This document shows positions 10,133-20,232 of a stretch of DNA of 64,000 nt, in pieces. The translations under genes and the position numbers were made by a program. Source of the DNA: Gnetum montanum (lineage: Eukaryota; Streptophyta; Gnetopsida; Gnetales; Gnetaceae); assembly GCA_015680685.1 (NCBI GenBank), contig MNCI01014292.1, forward strand, positions 229,281 to 293,280. The letters are read 5' to 3'. The notes below the pieces were generated by a model, which ran no database searches, was not told where the DNA came from, and saw only the letters and a program-made list of their open reading frames with translations. The stretch's first letter is position 1. Every line of letters starts with the position of its first letter.

Positions 10133-11867
10133 TGTAGCGACCGAAAATGTTGGCGGCTAGAAGAATGCCGGGGGTCAACGGATGCAATAGTTCCAACCTC
10201 GTATCTGCGGGAGGGCGATGCTGGGTGTGTACAGACATGGGGTGTCCTGAACGGTCTAGTTGATCAGAAAAGGACTTACATCGATGTCAATGTAGCCTTT
10301 TGGAATGTAAATAATGCGAAATGTGAGATAATGCTTACGAGTAAATAAAGCAGGGGAGAAACTATAAAAATGCAACATTAATACGAAATAATGCTTAAAG
10401 GTGAACAAAATGGAGAATAATGCAAAGAAACGAGACAGAAAATGGGAGATAAAGTAAAGTATGGTTAGAAACATGCATTGCTCCAAAGCTACAAACTCGT
10501 CTGGTCAGGGTGGATACAATCGACTGCACAGCATGACGGAGTACAGAAATCCTGAGAGTAACCAAGATGTGCCGAGGAAAAAGAGCTATGTGCTTGGATG
10601 CATACTCGTGTACAAACAATGCGGGGCTCTACCAAGGTGGTAGAACAGGGACGGGGACCTCTTGCCAGTTGAGAGAGAGTCACTATTTACAACATTAGAC
10701 AGATGGCTTCTGATATTACAATGCTAGAGAGAAGGAAGATATTTGTTTCAGAATTTCAAAGTTCCCACCACTTGGAAGCTGTTTGCTTCAAGGAAGATGT
10801 GAACTCTTTTGAAATTACCAACTTTAAAAATTGTGGACTTTTCCAAATTGTAGGGTACCTCTAAAAATTGCCGCCCTGTTATATGCTGTTTGCTGGGATA
10901 TTTATAGGGCTGAAGGTAAGCGAAAAGGGGCAGTTTTTGAATGCTATGTGCCGTAGGCTTACCTTGTCTTACTGGTACTACTCGATTCATCTATGACTGT
11001 TGGGCCTACAAGACCATTGCGATGCGAACCTGCCATGCAATAACTGCAATCCTACCACACCGTAATCATGCCATCAGCATCTAGGATGTGTGCCAATGGT
11101 CTGATTAGGTGGAGTACATTGATGTCACACAACCGCCTCTTTTCCTTGTTGTTCTTTGTGATGTAGCCTGCTTTGTGTAGCGTAGCATTTTGTCACATGC
11201 CCTGCTATATGTCATATGCTTGCTATGTTATGCTACGCTACGCTACGCTATGTAGCGTAGCAACTTGCCTTAGTCACGAGAGCTTTGTTGATTTACAAAC
11301 CATTCTCCTATGATGCAAGTTTTGCGAACTTTGTTGACTCCAACTTTCAAACTGCCTTCTGTCTCTTCTGTAGGATTTCTATGCCTTGCTGCATCATGTA
11401 GCTCAGTGCAGCATAGCAGTAGACATGGTCCGCCGCTTCCTGACGGAAAGGGACGTTACTATAGAAATCGAAATTGGGTGAGGGGAGTGGGTAGCAAAGT
11501 CGTTGCCATCCTATGCTGTGTGACGTTGCATAGCATAGCACTTCATTCCTCCATTGTCTTCTGAAGCTTGCTACGCTACATAGTGTAGCAGGCTTCGTGA
11601 CTTAGAAAACTTGTTGAATTGTTTCTTGTGCATCCAGGATGCTGCCGTCGATTCTACATGTTGTTTCTGAGCAGGCTACTGGCTATTTAGGCTACTTTGG
11701 TGGGTAGGTAGGATGGTACAGAACCTGTCCATGCTCAAAGTAGAAAATTTTCTGAATTGGCCGACCTGGACTCAGAACGTTCTTCTCCCGATGAACTGCC
11801 ATCATGCTGTGCAGACTACAAGAGCCTAGTGAAGCAAGGATGACCCCACATTTTTTTGGGTGTTTCA
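10133..11867 (-). repeat. 3' LTR of element C (1735 bp)
   Basis: The plus-strand text begins TGTAGCGACCG and ends GGGTGTTTCA; on the element's strand this is TGAAACACCC to CGGTCGCTACA. It is collinear with 27451-29166 (same TG...CA ends). It carries GCTACGCTA words near 11232 and 11242. Confidence 0.9.
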
Positions 11868-11880
11868 TTGGCCCCTTTTT
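11868..11880 (-). other. Polypurine tract of element C
   Basis: On the minus strand AAAAAGGGGCCAA directly precedes the TGAAACACC start of the 3' LTR. B has a similar run at 33370-33380. Confidence 0.75.
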
Positions 11881-11924
11881 GTTGATGTCATCTGACTTCT
11901 TCAATACCAGTGGGGCCATTGCAG

Positions 11925-12132
11925 TGGTGCCATGCTAGTTTTACATCATAGCGGATGTGCAATACCAGTTTATAGTCATAGTGGACTAACAATGCCAGTT
12001 TTACATCATGGTAGATGGTTGCTGCCAATTTAACGTCGTGGCGGATGTTGCTCAGTGTTGCTAGTTTATCTTCATTGCGGATGTTGCCTGGTGCGACTGC
12101 CAGTTTATCATCATAGCGGACGGTGCTTGTTG
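11925..12132 (-). repeat. Module-boundary repeat array (integrase / 3' LTR side) in element C
   Basis: About six degenerate copies of a word close to CAGTTTATCATCATAGCGGAC, roughly 30-40 bases apart (near 11936, 11968, 11995, 12027, 12061, 12100). Related words lie at the other module boundaries of C, A and B. The function is unknown. Confidence 0.7.
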
Positions 12133-12145
12133 TTGCCATTGCACT

Positions 12146-13390
12146 TCAGACGTAGTATGACTTGAGGTACTTGTGGTTCATCAGGTTGGTGAACTCCTTG
12201 TCGTCCATGTCTTCCAGCTTGAAGGCTCCATTCTCAAAGGCTTTAGCGACCATGTAAGGGCCTTCCTAGTTGGCTGAGAACTTACTTACGTGCTCACTGA
12301 CAGCCTTGAGGATGAGGTCTCCCTTCTGCACTGGCCGTCGATGCGGGTTTGCATAGTGCTTCTATTATTGTTTGTTCTGATAGTGCTTGATTCGTCTCAG
12401 CATCTGCACGCGTTCCTCCTCCATTGAGTCATGATCGATGGTCCGTAATTTGTTTTTCTGGGCTTCGCTTACAACGTTGGACAAGATCATCCGAAATGAG
12501 GGTATGTGCAACTTAAGAGGCAATACAGCTTCAGATCCGTAAACAAGACTGTAAGGGGTCTTACTCGTCGTGGTTCTGCAAGTCGTTCGATAGGCCCAGA
12601 GGATGTAGCGTATTTGCTCATGCCACTGCCTCTTGCTGTTGTTAAGCATTCGCTTTGGTAATTTGATGATGGACTTATTTGTAGCCTCTACCTGCTGTTC
12701 ACCTGCGGATAATAAGGGGAAGAAAATTATTATTTAATGCCTAGATTGCTACAGAAGGTTCTGGTTTCCATACTGCTAAACTGTGGTCCATTGTCAGTTA
12801 CAATAGTCATCCGGAGTCCAAACCTAGTTACGTGTTATTGAGGATGAAATGGTAGATTTGCTGAGACATCGTTTTCTTAGGGAAATAGCTTCCACCCACT
12901 TAGTAAAATACTCTATGGAAGTTATAATGAAGCTATGCCCTATGGAGGACTTAGGCGTGATAGGTCCTATGAGGTCTAGTCCCCATCATTGGAAGGGCCA
13001 CGTAATTTGGGTTGGGTGAAGGTCTATAGGTGCTATGTGTATGAGGTTTGCATATCTCTGGCATGTGTCACATGTCTTGAATTTTGATAAGCAATCACCC
13101 TCCATGTAGGGCCAATAGTACCCTAGGCATCTTATTTTCGTAGCCATAGCCATGGGTGCTATGTGTCCACCGCACAGCCCTTCATGAACCTCATTAACTA
13201 CCTTTTGTGCCTGCTTACCACCCACGCATGCTAGCAATATCCCATCGTAGGATCGATGGCACAGGGCATCATTTCCCATGAGCATGTATTGTCGAGCACG
13301 TTTGCGGATTGCATCTCTTTGAGCCAATGTCAATCCATCTGGGGGTTCGCCATGCTGTGAATAAGCTTTAATGTTATCGTACCACTCCAG
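12146..13390 (-). pseudogene. Integrase of element C
   Basis: Minus strand. The N-terminal zinc module has 'HEGLCGGH' and 'CDTCQR' (HHCC type). The core has 'GLDLIG' with the first catalytic Asp, and a degraded 'TDNG' around 12790-12800 with the second. The C-terminal part (12146-12649) has 'WAYRTTCRTTTSKTPYSLVYG' shortened here to its key words WAYRT and SLVYG, and ends with a GPY/F-type segment ('NQEGPYMV'). At least one stop just before 'GLDLIG' and a frameshift after it disable it. This would insert the cDNA into the nuclear genome. Confidence 0.85.
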
Positions 13391-15550
13391 GGTGTTCTGC
13401 CTGAGTGATAGGCATCGCGCATTCTATGATTGCAGTTGGTAGGTTTGCCAAGGAATACGATGGGATGTTTAATGCGAGGGTAGCTAAGGCGTCTGCTACG
13501 GTGTTCTTGTTGCGCGACACGTGTTGCACATTAGTGGTCATGAATTGCTTCAGTAAGATTTTTGCTAGGTCACAGTAGGGTTATAGGTGCGTAGCCTTGC
13601 AGGCGTAGACTTCGGTGATTTGATTCATGACTAGTTGTGAATCTCCCTAGATTGCCAGGTGTTGTACATGCAGCACGTGGGTAGTTAAGAGGCCTCTAAG
13701 TAGCCCCTCATATTTTGGCACGTTGTTGGTGCAAGGGAACACAAAACGATAAGCGGATGGGTACATTTACCCAGAGGGGAATGTGATCACGGTAGCGGTG
13801 CTACCTCCTTGTGTGGTTGAGGCACTGTCGAAGTGTAAGGTTACCTCGAAATGTGATGGGATGATGGAAACACTGCTAACGTATTCCTCTAGGAACTCGG
13901 GATCTACGGTTACTTGGTCGTTGACTGGCAAGGCCACAAGTTGGGTTGCTATGGCTTGGCCCTTTATTGACGATTGACTTACATAGCATAAGTCAAACTC
14001 CACAGTTATCGCTTTTCATTGGGCTATCCTGCTACTTTTGTATAGGTTGCTAGTGATAGCCCAGAGTATGTTGCTTTTGCAAATGATGTTGGTTGTGCTG
14101 CGGAATAGGTAATGCCGCCACTTTTTTAGTGTGAAAACTAAGGCTAAGAAGTTTCTCTCCACCTCGTTGTATTTTTTCTCTTATGCTATTAGTGCATGGC
14201 TCAGGTAATACACTAGTATCTCAGAACCGTCGTCCCGCTTTTGACATAGCAGTGTTGCTATGGATGCGTCGAAGGTGGCAAGGTATATGAAGAAAGGCTT
14301 ATCCCTTTGCAGTGGGTGCACCATTGGGAGGTGCAAGAGCTCCTTCTTCAGGTTATCAAAGGCTTGTTGACACTGGGCTGTCCACTCGAAGTCAACCCCC
14401 TTCTTTAGAAGATGTTGCATAGGGTGTAACTTGTCGATCAACTTTGCTATAAACCTCTGAATGAATTGCACTCTACCTTGTAAACCACGTAACTCCTTAA
14501 GATTTGTGGGGGGTGCTAGATTGATGATGGCCTTGATTTTGTCTGGGTCCACCCATATTTCAGCCTTTAATACTAAAAATCCTAACATGCGTCCAGTCTT
14601 GACCCCGAAGACACACTTCATAGGATTAATACATAAATCGTGCCTTTGGTAGCACTGAACTAACTCTAGATTGCGTGGGTGGTGGGCCACCTCTTTGGAC
14701 TTAACCGCTATATCATCCACATAATAGTTTAACGTTTCTAGGATGTAGTCGCTAAAAATGTCGGTCATGGCTTGCTGGTAGGTTGCTCCAGCATTCTTGA
14801 GCCCGAAAGGGATCATGGTATAGCAGAAGGTTCCCCATGGAGTTATGAAGGTTGTTGACAGCTGGTGCTCTGGGTTGATGCAGATTTGGTTATATCCGGA
14901 GAAGCCATCCATGAAGGATAGCAAAGCATGACCAACTGTGATGTCGATGAGTTGATCGATGCTTGGGAGTGGGAAGTTGTCTTTGATCATTGCCTTATTC
15001 AAGTTTTGAAAGTCTATACAGATTTGTATCCCTCATGTTTTCTTTGAAACCACAATGATGTTGGACACCCACTCTGAATAGTCAACCGCATGGATGAAAC
15101 CTGCGTGGTATAACTTAGTGATTTCGTCCCTCACGGCTAGTGTGATTTCTGGCTTAATCTTATGTGCCTTTTGCTTGATTGCCCTTACATGTGGGTCTCG
15201 GACGATGTTATGCTAAATTAGTCGCGAATCTAGACCCAACATGTCTTTGTATGACCATGTGAAGACATCGATGTGATCCTGCAAAGTTTTAACTATGCTC
15301 TCATGTATTTGTGTGTCTATGAGGGAGCTAATTCTTAATGTCTTTACCTCCATTCTTGACGTGGTTATGGGTATCTTGACAAGGGGATCCTCAGTTACAT
15401 CCCTGGCCTCTAAATCTAGGGTATGGACCAGGTGTTGTGCCAATCCGGGGGTGCTTCTAAGGTTGCTATAGTGTTAATCGTAGTTGACCCCTAGTCAATC
15501 ATGTCAGGGTTCAACTGTCTCGTGAGCTTGCCTTGCACATTAGAGGCATG
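13391..15550 (-). pseudogene. Reverse transcriptase and two RNase H domains of element C
   Basis: Minus strand, one frame with scattered stops. RT motifs are 'CIDFQNLNKAMI', 'FMDGFSGYNQI', 'PFGLKNAGATYQ' and the active box 'YYVDDIAVKS' (about 14700-14730). The first RNase H has 'LATFDASIATLLCQK', lacking a normal DAS-type catalytic start. The second has 'LHFDSAS' and 'GDSQLV', the arrangement of Tat-lineage elements. A TAG sits directly before 'GDSQLV' near 13650; B has TGA in the same codon. The RT start lies just after a possible splice acceptor (TGTGCAAG|GCAAGCTCA, minus strand, about 15535). Confidence 0.85.
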
Positions 15551-16355
15551 GAAAGGGCACAACAGGTTTCCATCTCTTGCTTGACCTTCCATCATAAGAT
15601 GAAAGAATGGGTAAGGGTTATCAGAGATTGTGTGAAACATAAATCTGCAAAGCAACACTGAGATGCGACTTGCTAAGTAAGGCGATGTAAAGATTGAGAG
15701 TTTACTAGTTTAAGGTCGTGGCAGACTGCCAAGGTACAAGAGTCTAGAATTGTTAAAGATATGTACATTGTTGATGTGATGTGCAAAGTTGTGTAACCAT
15801 TGATATGCAAATGCCAAACTGCTAGTTTAGTGTCATCTCGGACTGCCATATTGCGACATGCAAAATCTTGATATGCAAAATAATGATAAAAAGAATGAAA
15901 TTGCAAGTAGAAGGGGTATCGAATTGCCAGTGCGGGAATGAAGATATGAAACTATTAGGAAATATGCTACCACCTATGTCGAGGTGTATGAGGTAACTGC
16001 TGATGTAAGGGTGTAGTTAGTTTAATGTCATTGCGGACTGCGAACGTTATGGGTTGGAATTACTATTTTTTGGGCCTTAAGGAGCCCAACTATGCTAGGC
16101 TTGTTAGTTTAATGTCTTTTTGAACCTCTAATTGAAAATAAATATTATTATATTATTTTTTTATTTCTGGGAAGGCGAGTAATTGGCCTGAAGTGTGTCA
16201 AGGTTTAAATGCTAATAGTGTCATGATGCCATGGCGAGCATGCTACGCTGCACACCGCACTCCACATTAATCGGAGAGAGAGAGAAAGAAAGTTTCTTCA
16301 TTTTGCCATTACTACCATAAATAGGGATTGAACCCTAGTAATTTCGACATTTTCA
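15551..16355. repeat. Boundary region between RT and antisense gene in element C, with module repeats
   Basis: No gene. Contains AGTTTAAGGTCGTGGCAGAC (about 15706), AGTTTAGTGTCATCTCGGAC (15825), AGTTTAATGTCATTGCGGAC (16019) and AGTTTAATGTC (16108), the same word family as the arrays at 11925 and 34345. An AG-rich microsatellite lies at 16274-16294. The antisense gene promoter follows. Confidence 0.7.
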
Positions 16356-16365
16356 CTATAAAAAT
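16356..16365 (+). promoter_or_regulatory. TATA box of the antisense gene in element C
   Basis: CTATAAAAAT, 110 bases before the first ATG (16475) and on the plus strand, opposite to the element. The B copy has a stronger one in the equivalent place (38734). Confidence 0.6.
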
Positions 16366-16474
16366 GTAGAATCCTCATCGGAGCACTTGGCGATTTTGGA
16401 GCGTGAAGCAATTGTGTTAATTGATTAGTGAGGCGAATTTCTAAAGCGAAGGTCGTAAATCTGCAAGTACGGCC

Positions 16475-19400
16475 ATGGCTCCTAAGACTCAGTTGATGCT
16501 TGTGAAGGTCAGGGAGGTGAAAAAGACCCTGAGGCATGGGCCACAAGCATGTGTTCCAACACGAGAGAGCACACCGTTGACTCAGTGAGTTTTCATGTCT
16601 CCTCTACCCTTTTCATCTTACACCTTCTGCTACTTTCTACTCTAGTTTTGCATCTCATTTGTTTTGCTATTTGTATTTTTTGTGGCCGTGTTATTTGAGC
16701 TTTTGTGTTGCTGTGGCATCTTTTTCTTTTGGTTGTGGCTATTGTGCAAGGGTCTCGTTGTGATTGCATGCAAGGTCGTTGCCGCCGCTATGGTTGTCGC
16801 GATTGTGGGGCCAGGGCCCTTTAAGTTACTTGACCTTGGCATGCCATGGCGTAAAACCCTTTGGAGGGTTTGGTTATGTGTGATGTAGCACCATGACAGA
16901 TGTTTTTGTTTGAGTATGTTGTTAGTTATTTTTCTGCTACGCTAAGCTACTTGTATGTTCTTGCTACGCTAGGCTTTTGCATCTTTGCTATGCTATGGTG
17001 AACAAGGGGTTATGTTATGCTACATTCATGTTCTGCTAAGCATTGCTATGTTGTGCATGCAGTACGTTCAAATTTGATGTCAAAATTTGCTAGTTGCATC
17101 ATGCAGGATAGGGCCAAGGTCTAGGCTAATCGTTTTGGACCTTGAAGGGGTCCTATGTCATGTGGGCAGACTTATGGCCAACATTCCTCCTCCCTCGATA
17201 CGTTTGGTAGAGTGAGCTGTTTGGTTTAGGGATGGGGTGCGAGACTTCTTGCAATTCCTTCTCAACCATTTTAGTCTCATGGTTTGGTCCTCCTTAGACG
17301 AGGTGCAGGCATCCGACATAATAGAGGCCATATTGCCAGGGACAAATCAGGGCATCCTGAGATACCTTTCCGATGATGCGACCACAAGTAGGCTGGGAGG
17401 AGGGTCTAACCAACACTCGACAGGGTTGAGGCGTTTAGCTTGGATCTGGGATATGCCAGAATACTAGTGTTATCACCCGTACAACACATTGTATCTTGCA
17501 CGCCACACAACGATGTACTTTTAGAACCCATAGGGGACCGTCTATTTTGTTGGCGGGTGAGTTTCACGTATTTGCTTTGCTTGGTTGTGCAACATCGGCC
17601 ATATTTGGCTGAGTGTTGATAGTGTGTGCTTATCACCAGGTTCTATATTGATGATGACAGTTTTCATGATCAGCTGGGTGAGTTGGCCATAACGTAGCTA
17701 GCCCTACGGGAATTTGCCTCCGCCAAGAGCCTGGGGGCGAGTGTGATTGGTCATTGCAGGGGGGGGGGGGAATACCGTTCCTACCTACGCACACTCACCA
17801 CCTTCTACAATCGTTGTAGGGTGAAGGATTGGCTGGACAAGGAGTGGAGAGAACCTTTCAAGAAGGTCACACTCAAAGCGGTATTGGCAGCTAAACTCCT
17901 ACTATTCCCCTCACCGTATAGACCTGGTGGATTAACAGGCGGGCACCACATGCTCAAGTGTTTTTATAGTTTTTTTTTGCATTGTTATGCTAAGTACGTT
18001 TCATGATCATTGCTGCAGGAGAGAAGCCTCATGAGGTGACAGTGGTAACTGCCAAGAGGTAAGGGGGAAACATCTACTTCAAATATGGTGAAGTAGTGGC
18101 GAGCCAGAGCTGGTTAGAATGAGGGGCTATGGACCCCTTGCTCAAGAAAATCCGAATGGTTGGACTTATGGCTTTGTTCATGGATCCAAATTCGGGCGTC
18201 CCTATTGCTGAGATGCTTTCCTTGGTCAACTCCTTCTCTAGGCAGGCGAGTTGTTTTCGTACGTACGTGCAAGGTGTGCGGGTGGTCATTGACATCAATG
18301 ACTAGCTATTTGTAGATTTGTTTGGCGTCCCTACTAATGGCACCAACATGATGTCAAAGGACAAGCAGGAGTTGACCCTTTAGAAGCATCACATCGAGGA
18401 GTGGCTAAGGATCACCAAGGAGTGAAAGGGGTTTCCTATGGATAAGCTTAAGGAAGGTCCTGCCATGGGGATATACCCGGTCTTTCATGCCCGTGCATTC
18501 CCTAAATTGCTCACCCAAGGGAAGGTCCTGGGGCTTGAGCAGGCTTGGGTAATGCAGGAAGTCATGGAGAAGGGCACCCATTACAACTGGGCCGAATTCC
18601 TATGTAGTGGTTTGCAGGCTGAGATTTTGGGAATCCGTGAGCAAACAGAGTCCCACTCTAACATACACTACACTTTCTACATAAGCTGTTTAAAGCGCTT
18701 CGTGGAGTTCCTGGTGGTCTAGGAGGATGGAGTCTGGTCTGAGCTAGATCGTGACCAGATTCCTAAGCCATGGATTCGACAGGTCCTTTGGACTATGCAA
18801 GCCTAGGACCCCCCCAGAAATGGTCGAGGAGTTGTTGTCTGTAATGACTAAAGGTCTAGCATTTTGTAGCGCTTGCGGCCAAGACAACATAGGGGAGACG
18901 CCCCCTACCATAATCGACAATGTGACATAGGGTGAACGTCTCATAGCTGAGACCATGCCTGCGAAGTTGCGAAGAAAGAGACCTCCCCCAACCAAGGAAA
19001 GTTCTCATGAATAGGAGGGGCAAAGACTATAGTTCAAGCTATGGTGAACGCAACCCAACATTGGTGAACATTACATAATATTTAGTTTACTTTACGATTG
19101 CTTGCTATTTTATGCTTTGTTAGGCAGTGCATCGTAGCATGGCATTTGTTTTGAGTTAACTTGTTTTGAATTAATGTATGCATGCCCTTTTGTGAGCAGA
19201 AGAAGAAGGAGACGAAGAAGAAGGTGATGAGGAAGTGTCAGCCCTTAGGACGAGGGTGACAAATAAAGATGTGGGGACCTCAATTTTGGAAGAAAGGGCC
19301 CCGATCAAGAATAATGGAGCTCCTATCTCTAGGGCAGGGACTGTTGTCATTAGGGAGCCTCTTCCTATCAACAAAGAGGTACCTCCCCAAAATAAAAAAT

Positions 19401-19741
19401 ACACTGCTCTCCTGAAAGAAAAGGCACCAGTGCATGAGGTAAGGGCTTTCATGGACTTGGCCAGGCCTTCTACTGAGCCTACCACGATCGTCTTGTATCG
19501 ACAAGAAGGAAGACTGCAGCCGGATGCTAGCGAGTTAGGCTTTGTGTGTGCCTTACCGTAGTCCATTTTGGCCATTGCTGACATGCTTAGTCGTGTAACA
19601 GGTGCTACTGCTAATGTCTCAAGACCTCCTCCGCCTCGTACGGAGTCATGGGCTAAAGTCCTTGACAATTTTGCGTTTGTTCAGAGACTTGTAGATGACA
19701 TGATCAAACACCTTCAGTAGGCGGACCCTCGTGCGGGTAAG
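16475..19741 (+). pseudogene. Antisense accessory gene of element C: FCP1-like domain plus retroelement accessory domain, with introns
   Basis: Exons inferred: 16475-16584, 17107-17556, 17640-17926, 18019-19043 and 19200-19735. Introns start GTGAGT, GTGAGT, GTGGAT and GTGAAC and end CAG. Joining exons 1-4 keeps one frame with phases 2, 2, 1, and the last two agree with B. Exon 1 starts 'MAPKTQLML'. Exons 2-3 contain 'RLIVLDLEGVL', 'FRDGVRDFLQFLLNHF', 'LMVWSSLDEV' and 'YNTLYL', resembling an FCP1/NIF-type HAD phosphatase, with DLEGV in place of the usual DxDGT. Exon 4 has 'VQGVRVVIDIND', 'LFGVPTNG', 'ARAFPKLLTQGKVLGLEQ' and 'HYTFYISCLKRFVEFLVV', matching B exon 4. Exon 5 is acidic and its end is lost by a deletion joining it to gag near 19745. 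In-frame stops occur (for example before 'AVWFRDG'). Confidence 0.8.
16585..17106 (+). other. First intron of the antisense gene in element C
   Basis: Donor A|GTGAGT, acceptor CATGCAG|G. The splice joins codons in frame (CA|G), giving '...TPLTQ' followed by 'IGPRSRLIVLDLEG'. It contains GCTACGCTA at 16936 and 16963 plus GCTATGCTA-type variants, the same word that fills the C LTRs. Confidence 0.65.
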
Positions 19742-19744
19742 TAG

Positions 19745-19880
19745 GAGTGTTAACTATCCTTATGTTTGCTTCCTTCGACATCTGCTTGTGTTGCATGTAT
19801 CCCACTGCCAACAGTTTCTTTAGGAGTTCTGAAGGTTTGAGAGGCAGTGGGGTGTATCTCGAACAATCTTTGTGCTTGAA
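19745..19880 (-). pseudogene. gag tail of element C, downstream of the A insertion
   Basis: Minus strand: 'YTPLPLKPSELLKKLLAVGYMQHKQ' (key words LPLKPSELL and QHKQ) matches the same stretch of gag in A (20690-20800) and B ('MPLPMKPSQVFDQILKAGLMKHKQ' region near 46120-46190). It continues the C gag that is cut at 24504. The zinc-knuckle and protease parts that should follow are deleted, and the antisense gene begins on the other strand within a few bases. Confidence 0.75.
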
Positions 19881-19885
19881 GTTGG

Positions 19886-20232
19886 TGTACTGTCCGAAAT
19901 CGTCAATCTCCGGCTGGAACGAAACAAAGACCAGGGGATCCCCAGACAAGCATAGAAGACCCTACCTTCACTTGGGGGCAAGCTAGAATTAATGAAGGCA
20001 GAGTACCTCAGGTGGTCCGCACGTGAATCAGACAAGGATTTCCCCAAACGTACACCAATATACTGTACGCTGGGTTATACGCAAACCACGTAACTAGTGT
20101 AAAATGGAGCGTAGACGTACAGGAATGTAAACAGTAAGGTAAACACGAATGAACGAAAACTGTAACAAATCTTGGCCAAAAATGTAGTAATATTATTGCA
20201 TAATGAAAATTACAATGCACCGGTCTAGACGC
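19886..20232 (-). repeat. Truncated 3' LTR of element A
   Basis: It matches 23067-23412 base by base with few differences (shared GGCTGGAACGAAACAAAGAC, CTGGGTTATACGCAAACCAC). Similarity stops at GTCTAGACGCA, after which gag-side sequence begins. Confidence 0.9.

Noticed and set aside
11347-11564. Short frames on both strands in the C LTR
   Set aside because: They lie within a noncoding LTR, are not preserved in the other LTR copy and contain GCTACGCTA repeats.
19171-19668. Minus-strand frame of 165 codons rich in Ser and Leu
   Set aside because: It lies opposite exon 5 of the antisense gene in C and has no family motifs. The acidic plus-strand reading fits B better.
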